A DNA stretch of 64,000 nucleotides from Grifola frondosa (GCA_001683735.1 LUGG01000020.1:1-64000); one strand, 5' to 3'. Positions 1 to 12,000 are shown, numbered from the stretch's first letter. Numbers and translations: made by a program. Notes: generated by a model from the sequence alone, not told the origin.

Positions 1-1313
1 CCGCGAACAGTTCGACAATAGGACGGTGTGACAGAAAGGCTTGTAGGAAATTGAAGCCCTAGCCCTCCACTGCCAGAGCAGTACAGGGACATGTGTGATG
101 GCCTCGCCCAGGAATGCCTCGCACACCGTGCTCAGCACATACGAGGAAGGAGGTGTGTACATTTGTGAGGTACTATTCGACCACGGCCAGGGAAGGCAGC
201 TGAGAGCAGCCCAGACACACTGGTGCCTTGAGGGACCGTAGCGCATGACACAGATCACTGACCCAAGAGCAAAGCCGTGCATCGCGAGACCCCGAGCCTC
301 CGCAATAGCGAGGTGTGCTAGTTTGTGATGCTACATCAGAAGATAGAGTAGGAAGCGCAGCGCCAAAGAAACGCGTGGTGACAGAGCGGGTACAGCCCCG
401 TCTCCGTGAATAGTGGAACAACCGCCCACGGCTGCTGAGTCCGAGCATGCGGTTGCAGATGGATGAGACCGCGCAGAGATGCGCCGTGGACGCCGAGAAC
501 AGCCTTGCAGCGAGTGGGCCAATATTGCTTATCTTTGTCGGATCAGGTGGCTCTGACCCAAAAGGTCGTGAAGAGGAAGCGACGAAACCGGGAGGGAGGG
601 TGCAGCACAAATACTGTCCAGGGAGTGGCCCTGCACCTCATATAAGTGTACAGTCCCGAAAGCGTTCGGACCGCTGGAGGCAGGCGAAAGAGGACAAAGA
701 ACCCGAAAAAGTCCGCAAACAAAAAATGCGCGGGCGCTGGTCGCCAACCAACGAACGCCCGGGAGGGCAGCGTGCTATGGCCGTACACCCTACACCCCGC
801 ACCCACGACTCTACTGAGGCTGGCACGGGGCTGCGGAGAGGAACAACCAGTCACCAGCCTGCTGCATCATATACCGCCAGGTGGCCGGGCATGCCTTTTC
901 TACCCGGGGGCATTTGCAGGCTACATTAACTAGAACAGGAGGAGGTGAGTGTCGTCATGCGCAGTTGCAGTCCGCACGGCCACCCAGATAGCATCTTCCC
1001 AAGCATATTATCCCCAGCGACACAGCAACTGGCCAGGCCGAAGACGTCGGCATCCTCCAGCGTTGGTCAGCAATCCTGTGATGATTTTTTATTTGAGCTC
1101 AGCATCCTCATCGACACCGCCAAACACAGGCATGATGGAGAGGTAATGCATGGCGGCAAGGGTGTATACTAGTAGTTGTATCTTCGACGATAGTACGCTA
1201 GAGCATCAACAGCAGGATAGAGGCAACAATGTGACTGTGAGCGACCTACTGGATATAACCGTCCGTGTCAGCGGGCATTGGTCGACCACATATTGATATT
1301 TTGATATTGATAT
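1..1313. other. No convincing gene; moderately GC-rich left edge
   Basis: Short overlapping reading frames exist on both strands, but none shows a domain, a plausible intron pattern or a signal peptide. I see no terminal repeat. The segment ends where the dispersed repeat shared with 29911 begins. Nothing else can be supported here. Confidence 0.5.
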
Positions 1314-1895
1314 GGACCTCGCCAGCAGCGAATCGCGCCAACCAAACGCGCCACGAAAGAGCGACGGAATGATTGAGAAAGAACACTGAACGGCAGCAGA
1401 TTAGTAGCTTACACCCTTACGATTAGCTAGTCAAACCACTCACGATAAAGTTGTTGTGATCCACACGGTGGTCGGTCATAAATTGACGAAAAACTTGGCA
1501 GCGCGAGCCAAGCTCATCAGCACGATAATGACACAGAACGACGGCGACACACCTTTATGCACGTTGGCGCACGCCAATATATTAATCATACCGTCGCAAC
1601 AGTCTGGGACGATGAGGGGCAGCAGCAACAGCAGTGGGGAAAGCCAAGAACGAGATGAGTGAGAGTGACGGTGAAAATGCCACCTGGAAGCCATGTACCA
1701 CGTACGTCACCCGCTCGACGGGTTGTGCACGCTCACACGCTCGATGGTGATGTTGATAATGCCGCCGCACACCGCATACTTCGACCGCTCGACGGTTTTC
1801 AGCATGCTCGTGCGATGGTGCAAAACAGGACTGAGGAAGTGTAGGCGCGACATTACCAAATCAGGTCGAATCGCGCCAGCCAAACCAAATAGGAC
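1314..1895 (+). repeat. Dispersed ~582-bp repeat, copy 1
   Basis: This stretch is nearly identical to 29911-30493, in the same orientation. Both copies begin GGACCTCGCCAGCAGCG and end near AAACCAAATAGGAC, and the flanks are unrelated on both sides. Differences are mainly one-base insertions or deletions (for example CGAAAGAGCGACGG here against CGAAACGAGCGGACGG there, and a TTTT against TTT run). The only open frames are short and no domain is visible. It could be a solo LTR, a MITE-like element or part of a larger subtelomeric repeat; I saw no obvious terminal inverted repeat. Confidence 0.85.
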
Positions 1896-3044
1896 CAAGT
1901 ACAGGCGCACCAGCCAAATCGAGCCTTGGAGGCTTGATCGGATATCGCCGGCCGTCGGACCACCTCTTTCACGCAGAAAGGGCTGATGCCCGCATCCCCT
2001 GTAGAATTCGAAACACTTTTCGGCAATCGAATGTGACAAAGTACGTAGATCTAGAGATCCAAGATCTTTTCTATATATTGAAGACTAACTGTGCCATCGG
2101 ATAACCTCATATCGTCGAGCTCATGCCTGCATCCGAATGCGCTCCACGACCAGAAAATCTGCGCCGACCTACCACCTTCTCTTGTTACTTATCGCAATGA
2201 CCCTGGTCCCTCCGGAACCAAAAAGTGTACTGATGAGGAACGAATTAATCGTTATTATAGGCGAGGTCCCCAGCCAAATCTTGTAACCACTTTTCATCGC
2301 AAAAGCCGTGGGAAATTTTTTCAATAGAAAATTTTGTATCCGTGGGAACAAAATGTCTAGTTAGGGTTACGATCCAATACAACCAGGTAACAACTCTGTT
2401 CTTACTCACTTAGAAAATTTTGTATGTGAGGTTCTTACTTTTCTTATCGGGTGGCTGAGAAAAACATACAGAGATAAAACATATGTCAGATGCACGTGAT
2501 CTTTGTCATGCCTCTAATCGCAAAACAAATGTTCCAGATGATAAAACATGACATAAAACATATGATCAATGTTTTTGGAAGTCAGTGTGATGCTATGACA
2601 TATGTTGCGGAAGGACAAAAACATATGTGATTGTAAATCTGACATATCCCAAAAAGGCAGGAGATTGAGCGCTGTTTGTATGAAGCATGCAAATTGTCAT
2701 CTGCACTGTTGATTATCAATATCTCTTATACATTCCAAATAAGTAATGGTAGAGTTACATTATAGTTGTTGACGTGAATGCTCAGGTTGAATCAATATGT
2801 TTAGCAATCTTTATAAGCTTGAGAATGTGTACAAAGATGAAGTAATTAATACCGAGTTCATTTGTAGGCCTGGATTACAAGTAATATATTATCAATATCC
2901 TAGTAATTAATTGTCATCGCCCCAGCTAATATCTTATTTTCCTTGTCCACCTCAATATAACTTTCAATCCCCACTTTTCCGTTGATCTCCGCTTCCCATG
3001 TATGCATCTGACTTCAATGGCATCATACAAGATTTCTTCAGTAG
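1896..3044. other. AT-rich intergenic DNA with scattered CATATG words
   Basis: No supported gene. Between about 2465 and 2650 the word AAAACATATG or ACATATG recurs four times with irregular spacing, with a CACGTGATC site among them. This may be a decayed transposon end. The rest shows nothing I can name. Confidence 0.4.
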
Positions 3045-3424
3045 TCATAATAGACCAATTAAAATACTCCATGTAAATGTCCGATAAGGCTGAGATTCAT
3101 TGAAAAGAAAATCCGCCATATTGTATTCATCGTCTTCGAAGTCATATGGATTGTCGAGCACATAAGCTTTAAACTCGTAGAGGTTGTTTAAGGTCATGGC
3201 GGGCAAATGTTGGGGGATAGGAAAAGGAAGACAGGAGATTTGATGAAAAGGATATGAATGTTGGGAAAGAATAGGAGGTCGAATGCGAAGGATTGATAGT
3301 TGTCCCATGGTCTCTGTTCTTTGTATCAGAGATAGCTGGTGAAATAAATCATAAGCAGGTATTCTTATTATAATAATGTTACTCACCCTAGGCTCTGAAC
3401 GTTGATCTATAAGTCTCAGTTTCT

Positions 3425-3787
3425 CTATTGGAACCGCCTCTCCCACCACTGTCCGATTCTTCTTAGCACTGTTTGTTGTGCTTGACGATCCACAATGACA
3501 TTGAGCTCCACCAGCTGTGTCATGTATTTCACTGCCTTTCGTGCAAGTTTCCATAACTCTGGACCATTATCATCCTCCGGAAAATCGACTTCCAGCAGAT
3601 AGATATTTAGAAAGTCGTGATGGATGTGAGGGTTTATATCTTCCCCTGAAGAGCATTTGCAGCCCATTTTTTCATAGTGTATGACATCTGTGAATAATTG
3701 AGTGGCTGTCTCTAGACTGTCGAGCCGTATGGCTATAGGGGGAGTCGTGGAAGTACGTATTGCAGAAGGCGGACTGATGGTTCTCAA
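3425..3787 (-). CDS. Hypothetical protein, 120 aa, possibly first exon of a longer gene
   Basis: An open frame runs leftward from 3787. The protein is mixed and soluble looking, with an acidic middle (DFPEDDNGPELWKLARKAVK) and a C-terminal GQWWERRF. A second open frame on the same strand (3045-3554) overlaps it in another frame and contains a good donor (GTGAGTAAC near 3390), so a spliced gene covering 3045-3787 is possible. No domain is recognised. Spacing to neighbours is large and gives no functional clue. Confidence 0.3.
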   Translation of the reverse strand: MRTISPPSAIRTSTTPPIAIRLDSLETATQLFTDVIHYEKMGCKCSSGEDINPHIHHDFLNIYLLEVDFPEDDNGPELWKLARKAVKYMTQLVELNVIVDRQAQQTVLRRIGQWWERRFQ

Positions 3788-4249
3788 ACTTAGAAGCCAG
3801 TGAAAATATCAGTGTGAGCATTATCAGAGACAGCTCCTTCTGTTTGTCCAAGATACATCAAGCTGAGCAATAATCTCTCGGAGGATGTCTGAGTTAAGGG
3901 AAGACATAATGGTAAAAATTCAACGTAGTTTATTTTTCAATTTGAATGCAGACAGAAATTATCACGTGATCTTCCTGACAACGGTTGGCCAGGGTTAGTT
4001 TGTAGTCTGATCATTGAATATTGTTGAATTTCTGTTTCAATGTCATAGATGCTCTTAGGAGTAGTAAACTAATTGCATATTCTTAAAGTTGGAAATGTGG
4101 ACCTTATAGGTTCACACACAAATGCCACAGCACTCTCTGCAAGCCCATGCACTTTCATGCAGAGCCTAAATTATGGCCTATGACAATTCAGAGACTCCAA
4201 AAGCAGAATTCCAGTCAGAGTGAGGGGATAAGTTTGACCAGCAAGGTGG
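3788..4249. other. Intergenic, nothing recognised
   Basis: AT-rich sequence without a supported coding frame, repeat or RNA gene. Confidence 0.4.
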
Positions 4250-4567
4250 CTATGACCCATGCTGACAATATGATGGCAGCCATCTTGTAAGGAACAACCT
4301 CGCCATCAGCTTTTTTACATTCATTGAAGCTTGCTTCCCCGTGTCATCTACCTTTACGCAGCCATGAAGTTCTCTCACTCTCTTTCCACCCTCCTTGTTC
4401 TCCTCCCTGTTTTGCTCAATATGTTGCATCCACTCCCGTGGTGCATCAGGAAATCTCAATTCCACTTTTCTGCCTGAAATAGCTAAAAAGTAAAATAAGC
4501 CAAAAAAGAGGGCAGAAGAGAGGACGAGGAGAGTGTGAGGAAGGGCATGGCCTGGACACTTGTTCAT
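4250..4567 (-). CDS. Small hypothetical protein with one N-terminal membrane segment
   Basis: The 105-aa frame begins with a short hydrophilic stretch, then a hydrophobic run at about residues 10-30 (HTLLVLSSALFFGLFYFLAI), then a charged, lysine- and glutamate-rich remainder. This fits a signal anchor or a signal peptide without an obvious cleavage site. No family is recognised. There are no introns and no conserved neighbour, so it may also be chance open sequence. Confidence 0.25.
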   Translation of the reverse strand: MNKCPGHALPHTLLVLSSALFFGLFYFLAISGRKVELRFPDAPREWMQHIEQNREENKEGGKRVRELHGCVKVDDTGKQASMNVKKLMARLFLTRWLPSYCQHGS

Positions 4568-5359
4568 GACTGCACACTTGCTACGTCATCAGCACACATG
4601 CAAGGGAAAGAGGAGGAAAGAGACAGGGGCGCACCTGAAGAGCTTGCAGCGTTCTCCGCCCGCGTCTCCGTGTCCATTGTGACCGCCGGAGTGCAATGCA
4701 GTCGCAAAGATGCCTATGGGAGATGCACCACTGACGGCACGCGATGATGACCGTCGAGGTCTCCCTGTGCTGCGGCGCAGGGAGCGCCGTTGCTGCCAAT
4801 ACAGAATTGGCTGTTTCATCATAAGTTATGCCATATATTAAGCCGTCTCCCCCACTACTCTGGATGTACGTGTACTGGCAATAATTATCGATTAAATGTG
4901 TTTGTCAATTCTTGTTGAGACGTCGAGAGTCGGAAGGCAAACACCTCGTGAGTTCCCAAATCCATAGGATGCAGGATTATGGAATGTATGATATGTTCTA
5001 ATAGCAAGAGAAGCAATAGTCGAAGAACCTTGCGCAGGTTCCATAAAGGCGTCTCCAAATATTTGTGTTATTAGTTCTGCATTGATCGGAAGTCTTCATC
5101 AGCACCTCAATTCATAACCTCTCCTTGAAATGTCGAGCAACCTTCCGGTCTAACAAGTCAAGGCAAAACACACACATGAGAGCACACCAGTAATCCCAAG
5201 AAACCCAATCCTGTGTTTATTCAAAATGCTACCCATCTCGCCAGAGTCGCGCTCGTCTAAAGAAGACAAGAAACACAAAAAACAGCAATTTACAATAGAA
5301 CGAATCATCGCAATGCACAGCATCTCTCAAGCAGACTGCTCCCAGACCACATCACCCAC
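4568..5359. other. Intergenic, nothing recognised
   Basis: Contains only short frames on both strands with no domain or splice pattern. It separates the small membrane frame from the GC-rich patchwork of gene pieces. Confidence 0.4.
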
Positions 5360-6350
5360 TCAGAACGCGCGCGGGTTCTTGAAGCCCGCTGCACCAAATC
5401 CCGGAGCCACCTTCTGGCTGGGCGCGGCGGCGTTGTTCCCGCCCTTCGCCTGGTTCTGGCCCGTGAATCCGCCCTGCACGCCGGCCTGCTTGCCGGTGTT
5501 CGTGCCCTTAATCACAACTGTTGCGGTGCTTGATGCAGCGGAGCTTGCGGCGTGGCGGTAGTGGCGGCGGTGGTGGACGAGGAGGCGGGGGCACAGCAGT
5601 AGCAGCGTCTGCGACGGTGAACTGTATACAGTGATCAGTATGGATGAGCGGGCACTAGACACAAAGTGACTTACGTAGACCACTGAAAATTGACAATGTC
5701 ATCACAGAATAGGGTAGATAGAGGATGAACGTTAGCAGCCAGCTATCTAGATTCAATGAATGACGCACTGTCATCGAGCGATCCGTGCTGGGCGACCGCA
5801 ACGCGCGCAGGCTGGTGGTTAGCCGCAGTGTTGATCGACGCGAGACGGTACGCGCCCGCGGGGAGGCCGCCCGCAACAGTCGCGGAGAGGATGCCATTCT
5901 GCGCAGGATCGTTCAGACCCTTGAAGAATGCGGACTTGGTGGGGTCCGTCATGGTCGTCTGGTCGAGCGCGGAGAGCTGCTCGATGACGACGTGCGATTG
6001 CCCGTGATGTCCCCCGCAGAATCGACGACCTGGGGCGCGGCGAAGAAGATCTCATCCGCATTCACGAAGTTGCCGGTATTGAGGTGTGAGACCGCCATCT
6101 GAATGGTAAAGTTCGTGTTCGGCGCGACCGTGCCGCCGTTCGTAGGGAACACGCACTTGCTCGAGGGCATGTTCGTCTGGGCCGCGATGACATCCATAGG
6201 TGCGGGTTGCATGAGCCAGTCATGATCTGCTGACCGTTCGTAATGGGGAGCTGGGGAACGGTGAGGCAGAAGTTGATGAAGTTGTTGCTGGAGGTCAGGG
6301 ACGCGACCTGGCCAGCAGTGGGCTGATCCTGGCTGTTGTTCTCAAAGCCC
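5360..6350 (-). pseudogene. Headless, frameshifted copy of a secreted mushroom protein gene
   Basis: Read leftward from about 6350, the translation follows an abundant Agaricomycete secreted-protein family of unknown function: AGQVASLTSSNNFINFC, then PITNGQQIMTGSC, then NTNFTIQMAVSHLNTGNF, GLPAGAYRLASINTAANHQP and QHGSLDD. Three blocks lie in different frames. One base is missing near 6208 (after SCNP) and another near 6000 (after GDITG). An intron is likely at about 5620-5745, before a final exon carrying GGFTGQNQAKGG. The usual signal peptide and first part are absent: just upstream the sequence switches to an unrelated acidic reading frame. I infer a broken copy; the two one-base shifts alone could be assembly errors, but the missing N-terminus could not. 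Confidence 0.7.
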
Positions 6351-6760
6351 GTGGTCGCGCAGCGTCTCGTCGAACGCGGATGATGGTGCGAGCGGGTCGA
6401 TAGACAGCGTGCGCGACTGCGCGGCGTCCGCCTTCGTCATACCCGATGGCCTGCGGCCCTTCAGGAACGGCGTGCGCTCGTCCCCTTCCTCGTCGGTCTC
6501 GACGTCCGCGTCCTCACCTGCATCGGGTTCTTGCAGGGGACGCTCCTCAGCTTCTCGCTCCTTAAGTGCTTTCTCTCGGAACGCAATGGCCGCGGCGACG
6601 TCAGCACCTCTTAGGCCCGTGCGCTTCACCTCATCTCTCGCTATAACACCCGCCGTTAGAATTGGCACGCGAAGATAAGTCGAAAGACGTACCTGGCGCA
6701 AGGTCCATCTCCTCGTCCTCTTCGCCCTCCGAGACAGGTTCTGTATACTGTACCATTTCT
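6351..6760 (-). pseudogene. Fragment of an unidentified acidic-tail gene
   Basis: Two exon-like pieces read leftward: one ends EEDEEMDLAP at a good donor (GTACGTC, about 6692), the other starts after an AG near 6642 with RDEVKRTGLRGADVAAAIAFR and continues through an acidic stretch (EPDAGEDADVETDEEGDE) to TPFLKGRRPSGM and a stop at about 6342. Codon use is GC-rich and coding-like. I do not recognise the family. Its stop overlaps the start of the secreted-protein fragment, and the trehalose synthase fragment lies directly upstream, so it looks like one tile of a chimeric patchwork. Confidence 0.4.
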
Positions 6761-7125
6761 GGTGTCATCAGGCCGGATGATGGGGGAACTCACGAGGTTC
6801 ATGCCGTCGCGCACGCTGTTCACGAGGCACGCGTCGCTCACAGCGTACAGCGTACACAGCTCGTCGAACGCGCACGAAGTCCACCGTTCCAAACCGCCCA
6901 TCGACGCGCCCCACGAGCTTGTTCACCGTTGCGTGAAGGTTCTGGTACTCCTCCGCATCCCCCTGCGACGGCACCGCAACCTGCGTGCCATTAGCAGAAT
7001 GCGCATACAGGGGAACAACGCACCTCGCCGATCCACTCGGGACGCCGCGCGAGCACAAGACACCCCTGAAACTCGACGCCGTCGGGCACCACGGGTAGCG
7101 CGAGGATGCGCGTTCAGGACGAGAG
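6761..7125 (-). pseudogene. Trehalose-phosphate synthase (GT20) fragment with internal deletion
   Basis: Reading leftward, the exon ending RRPEWIGEV is followed by a donor and short intron, then VAVPSQGDAEEYQNLHATV, NKLVGRVDGRFGTVDFV and, in another frame, FDELCTLYAVSDACLVNSVR and DGMNLVS. This matches the alpha,alpha-trehalose-phosphate synthase catalytic domain, where PEWIG..VAVPSRGD..EYQNL and LYAVSDACLV..RDGMNLV are conserved around the nucleotide-sugar site. About ten residues normally between TVDFV and FDEL (the PIHFLH region) are missing, and the frame shifts there. The N-terminal half and the C-terminal third of the enzyme are absent. It cannot encode a working enzyme. Confidence 0.75.
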
Positions 7126-8641
7126 GAAGCACCGCGCGGAGTCGTATCGGGGAAAAGGACGAGGGAGAGGGGTCGGATGCAGGCACAGCAAGCAACGAGT
7201 TGGCCGCGTCCGACGACCAGGGCGCGCCCGATCCAGTGCTCGGTTTCGTGCGTATGTGAGACGTTGGCATTGTTGCGTGCGGGTGCGGTGTGGGCGTGGT
7301 GGTAAGGGCGAGTGTGTGGGTGTGACAGCGAGGACAGACATGCGAGCGCGAGGGTGTGGTGTGCGCGAGCGCAGAGTGCACAGCCGCAGCAACGGGCACA
7401 CGCTGCGAGTGTCACTCGGCGATGGGCATGAGAGGAGGCGGGCGAGAAGGTGCACGAGCGCAGATACCGGGCGCGGGCACGAAAGAAGGCGGTCGTAGGC
7501 GTGGCGAGGGGTGCTGAATGGGGGCGGACATGAAGGAAATACTTTACGTACCTGCCGTCATGCCTCTTTAACCTCCCGTGTGTACTTCCCCTCACGGCAC
7601 CAGGTGTGGCATCGGGTGATGCCCTGCTTCGTCGGGGTCGTCCATCGGCGCGTCCGCGTGTGTATCTATCGGCGAGTTGTGCGGGCCGCGCACGGGTGTG
7701 GATGCGGCGGCCAACGCGAGTACGTAGGCACGGCGAGGGAGCGTGCGGTGCGGCAGGACGCAGGAAGGGATGTGACACAGGTGTGGAGATTGGGTGAGAG
7801 GTGTAAGGGAGGTGGGCGAGGGACGCAGACGCGAGCGCAGGTAAGAGGCGGGCGCGACGGGCATACTGCGGGACGCGGGCGAGTGTGGAGCGCGGGCGCG
7901 AGGGATGCGAGCGCAGATGCAGGGCATAGACGTGGACGCGGGCAGGTGGCGCGAGGGACACAGTACAAGAGTGGGCACTTACGAAGATGTACACGCGCGA
8001 GCGTCCTCGACATCCACCTTCAGTCTCTCCTCAATGTATCCTTCTGACCCCTCCTATAGTGCAAATGGCAGCGGCAGTGGGCGCGTCTTCGAAGATTTGT
8101 TGAGGCGGTATCATCTGGTGGGAGGAGGCCGTGGCTGAGGCTGCTGGCCACAGCTGCACGCTTGCACGCCTGCCCGCGCCGTGCACGGATGCGCATGGAC
8201 GCGGAAGACATGCACGAGCATGCGGCCGTGGTGAGAGAGCGTGTGGGTGTGGCAGATTGGTTGTCCCAGATTTGCACCAAATTTCGTGTGGACGCGTTTC
8301 CAGCGGGGTCAAAAGCTGTCTCTTCTCTGAGTTGACCCTAGATAAAGAATGAGCGTCGGGGGAACACAAGAGGGGCGAGCGCGTGCATGCGGTGCGCATG
8401 TGTGCACGTCTAGGTGAGCGAGTACGCGCCGCAAGGGAGTATGTGGGTGCGAGCGACGAGGGAGGTGATGCGCATGGGACGGCGAGCGTCGTGCCGGGAA
8501 CGCTCGACGCGTACTGTATTTTAATTTTTAGTTTAGTTTTAATTAAAAATAAGAGCTTACCGGCAACCGACGACGACGAGCGTCGTTTTCACGGCGAGCG
8601 CGGGGCAAAAGACGACGAGGACGAACAGGCCGATCTAGCCC
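7126..8641. other. GC-rich low-complexity DNA, no supported gene
   Basis: Long frames on both strands here come from a GC-rich, CpG-rich composition (repeated GCGCGAG and GGGCGCG words) rather than from protein-like sequence: the translations are arginine-, alanine- and histidine-rich without domains. A small AT island (about 8515-8555, TTTTAATTTTTAGTTTAG) interrupts it. The remaining 5' part of the trehalose synthase gene is not visible. Confidence 0.45.
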
Positions 8642-8704
8642 GATGACGTAGATGCGGTCGTCGACGCACCATTTCGATACGTCGACGACCGCATCTACGT
8701 CATC
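8642..8704. repeat. Perfect 24-bp inverted repeat (hairpin)
   Basis: The left arm at 8642-8665 and right arm at 8681-8704 are exact reverse complements (GATGACGTAGATGCGGTCGT then CGAC), separated by a 15-nt loop. It sits at the edge between the GC-rich patchwork and the three-gene cassette. A CACGTG follows seven bases downstream. It could be a transposon end or a relic of an inverted duplication. Confidence 0.9.
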
Positions 8705-9096
8705 AAATATCACGTGACTTGGCCGGTGGCTCCAGCCACCAGGCGCTTACCCGTTCTGCGGACTTGTGTGCGCTTATTGTGGCGCTCGGGTGGCTGTGGG
8801 TTGTTGGGCGCCCCGTGGGCGCTTAATTGTCATCAAATCGCGCGAAGTCTTTGCTTCTTGACTTCTTGATCTTCTGGCCCTGATTTACATTAAATCTCTG
8901 CTTCTTCTGTCAATCTTGCCTATCAATCTTGAATCTGACTATCTACACACCTCTGTATGTCTGTCCTTGGCTTGTAGAACTTGTGTTGAGTACTGACAAT
9001 CATCTGTTGACTCCCCTCCCCTATCTTTCACCTCTTTGCACCTCCAAGTCACTTTCTAGCTCCCACTTCCCATTCTACCTCTTCATATCACTTCAA
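8705..9096 (+). promoter_or_regulatory. Upstream region of gene A; first copy of a cassette-flanking repeat
   Basis: No gene. The part at about 8711-8860 is a diverged direct copy of 18762-18880 (shared blocks CACCAGGC-CTTA, GGACTT-TG, TCATCAAATC and TTGCTTCT). It is followed by a pyrimidine-rich leader (about 8990-9095) that leads into the ATG at 9097, as is typical of fungal promoters. Confidence 0.45.
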
Positions 9097-12000
9097 ATGG
9101 CAGACTCTCCTCAGTGAGTAATATATTTCTACATGATTTCACAGGTTTACATGGGGAATAGGGCTGGAAATGGAGGATTGGCTGTGATCCCTGCTCCTGG
9201 GGAAAGAGTGGAGCCTCTCTCCCTCAAGGGAAGGAATGTTAAGCTTCCTGAGCTGTTCCAAGTCATTGGCCACCCCTTAGAACCTTTTCCTGAGGGGAAA
9301 TGTTATCTTTATTTGCATGACACATCCCCACAGACGTCTGCCACTTTTGCAAAGTGGTGCCGTGAGGAGATGACGTTACCGGTTGGTTTGAAGAAGGAGG
9401 CGGATGCTCCGGTGAGTTCATGCATGCTTATATTCTCTATAACCTCCACTCATGCTATAAATTGTAGGATTGCTGGAGTTAAAGCCGGGGGACTGTGTTT
9501 TTGCACGGGACCTTTATGGAGACGGTGATCCCAACAACGATATAATCCAGTGCTGGATAGTACCCACAGAGTTCGTAATTATTAATTTTGTTCATCCAGT
9601 AAAATTCTAATGGTCACTGTCATTATATTAGTCGTATTAGCCAGACGTTATCGAGTGCGTACAGTGATTTGCCACTCGAAGTTCTAGGCGAGCGTTCGGC
9701 TCGATCTCCCCTTCCTCCGTTATGGAATGCGGAGAGGGAGACATATGAGCATGGCTATGCCTTTGAGCGCTCCCCATATGCGGTCCCTTTGAAGAGTCAC
9801 ACCGCTAAGGCACCACCTCTCCGCGTCTATCCGCTGACGCAAACGTACCAAAGTCCTCGCAATCTTACCGGTCCTGCTGCGGGGACCAAGGTGTATCTCA
9901 ACACGTTATCGAAGCATCACAAGCTTCGCAAGAAGATGGTTGAGGTACGTTGCATCGCATTGCATTATTAATTATTAATTATTAATTATTATTATTTTTT
10001 TGTTTCACGACAGTTGGGAACACAGATTGCGATCCAGTGTTTGGAGACTGGGCCGAAGTTCATTACAGATGCTTTGAAACTTCAAGCCAATTTAACTAAC
10101 CTTCCGCCCGTTGGTTTTGAGGGCAACTATGCGTTCCCTGCGGCTCAGCTTAATTTGGTACCCACTAAGTCATACGAAGAGTTTGAGAAATCTGGTGAGT
10201 TTTTAATTTTTTTCTCTGAAAATTGTAACTGATGAATGCTTGATAGCGGGCAAGTTCAAGGAGGACTTGGGGCATTTTGCCGGCAAGCACGTGGACGGTC
10301 ACGACTCGTATGGTGGTCTCACGGTTATGGTGACCAAGTCAGATTTGGCTCCCACTGATCATCCTGGCCTTTTTCATGCTGCAGAGCTGGGTTGCTATAT
10401 TCAGCTTAGTGGCTTATGTCTCGCTGTATTCTCTGGTCTGCGCTTTCATGGGGGGACTCCGCCTGTTGCTGCCAGAGGTAAAGCGCTGAGCCGTGGTCGT
10501 GCCGCTTCACTCAGGTTTTTTATCCGAGTGGTCCGATCATGGACGGTGCTTCTCGTATTGCTTTGGCTGCCTTGCCTGGTGATAATCTACTGTGTATTGG
10601 TCCAGAGATGATCGCTCCTGAGTACGTTCATTCATTTTTGATGTCTTGATTGTGTTTAACTTGTTATTTGTAGGAACGATGGTCAATCTGGGGCGTTACC
10701 TTCCAATATGGCCAACCACATGTCTGAGGGTCATGCGCTGATGAGTCGCGAGGCTCATTTCGACTTTGTCGTCCGCTCGCTCGCTCAGTTGTCCAGCTTT
10801 GTGGTCTGGCAGTCTACACCCGACATGAAGATTTCCATGGACTTGGACAAGTTTCTCTCTGCATTTACATTGACGTATTCAGAGACTTCACCCGATACTT
10901 CGTCATCCGCTGTGGAGCGTATCTATCATCCCAAGCCTTGGTCGCTTGGGCCTGGTATGACAGCGGTCGATTCTGAGTCGGGGTGTACTCGGATGGAGGC
11001 TGCTCAGTCCTGGATTGCACACAAGGAGACTATGACCAAGTTTATACCTTCTGTTCGTGCTAAGTCGGGGGCCGTGCGTGGTCTTGGCCGTTCAAGTATG
11101 TTTTTAATTTTTGTTTGAGTGTCTTCACTTATCGCTATTTGTTCAGACGCCCGTAAGAAAGTGGCCGGTTCGACAGCAACTCGCAAGGCGAGCGACAAGG
11201 TTGTGAAGCCTGGTGTGTCTCAGACTTCTTATTTTTGTTATAATTTATGCTGACATATTTAATAGCCATTAGGAAGAGCCGTCGCCATGCTCAAGCAGAT
11301 GGTGATGATGAGGGTGGGGCAACTGAGCCAGAGTCTCAGTCAGAATATGTGGATTCTGGTCGTTCACGTGGTGCGTTATTTTTTTATTGTGCTTGTAGAT
11401 CTTACTAAGCTGTCTTTAGGACGTAAGCGTGCCGCAGATGCTTCTGTGTCTGAGCACTCTGAAGATGACATAGACATCTCTGTGTCCAAAGGTGAGCATC
11501 ATCCACCATTGCATTGCTGTTTCATGATTTCATTTATTTATTTTAGTTGATAAGGGTAAGGGCAAAGCATATAAGCGTGTACGCATCATGCAGAGTTCAG
11601 AGGAATATGAAGGTACGTAACACATTGTTGTTCTTTATAGAGTGATTCTTATGTTTGCAAATAGAAGGTAGCGATGCGGGCTCGGGGGAGGATGGGGAGG
11701 AAGAAGCGATGAGTGTTAGTGCGGCCATGGCTGCTAGTCGTCACGCAAAGGAGCTGGAGCTACGCCTCGCAACTCAAGATGCAGGTGCTGGACCGGCAGG
11801 TATAGGGATCGTCTTCGTTCTGCACGTAGGTGATAAATCATGTCTGTATGATATTTTAATTTGACATTCTTCTATGTCAGGTTCTGAGCGGAATGAGATT
11901 GATGCCCATGCACGGTTGATGGCTATTTCTGCTGCTGAGGTGTCAGACATTACAAGTGCGTAGCATACTTTGTGTGCCAGCTTAGAGCGTCACTAATTTA

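Noticed and set aside
447..929. Plus-strand frames of 95-160 codons
   Set aside because: Several overlapping frames on both strands with similar length, and no domain, intron or composition difference to prefer any.
7100..8050. Long open frames on both strands, including one of about 400 codons
   Set aside because: They arise from GC-rich, stop-poor DNA; the translations are low-complexity Arg/Ala/His/Ser without domains, and only the part overlapping the trehalose synthase fragment is protein-like.
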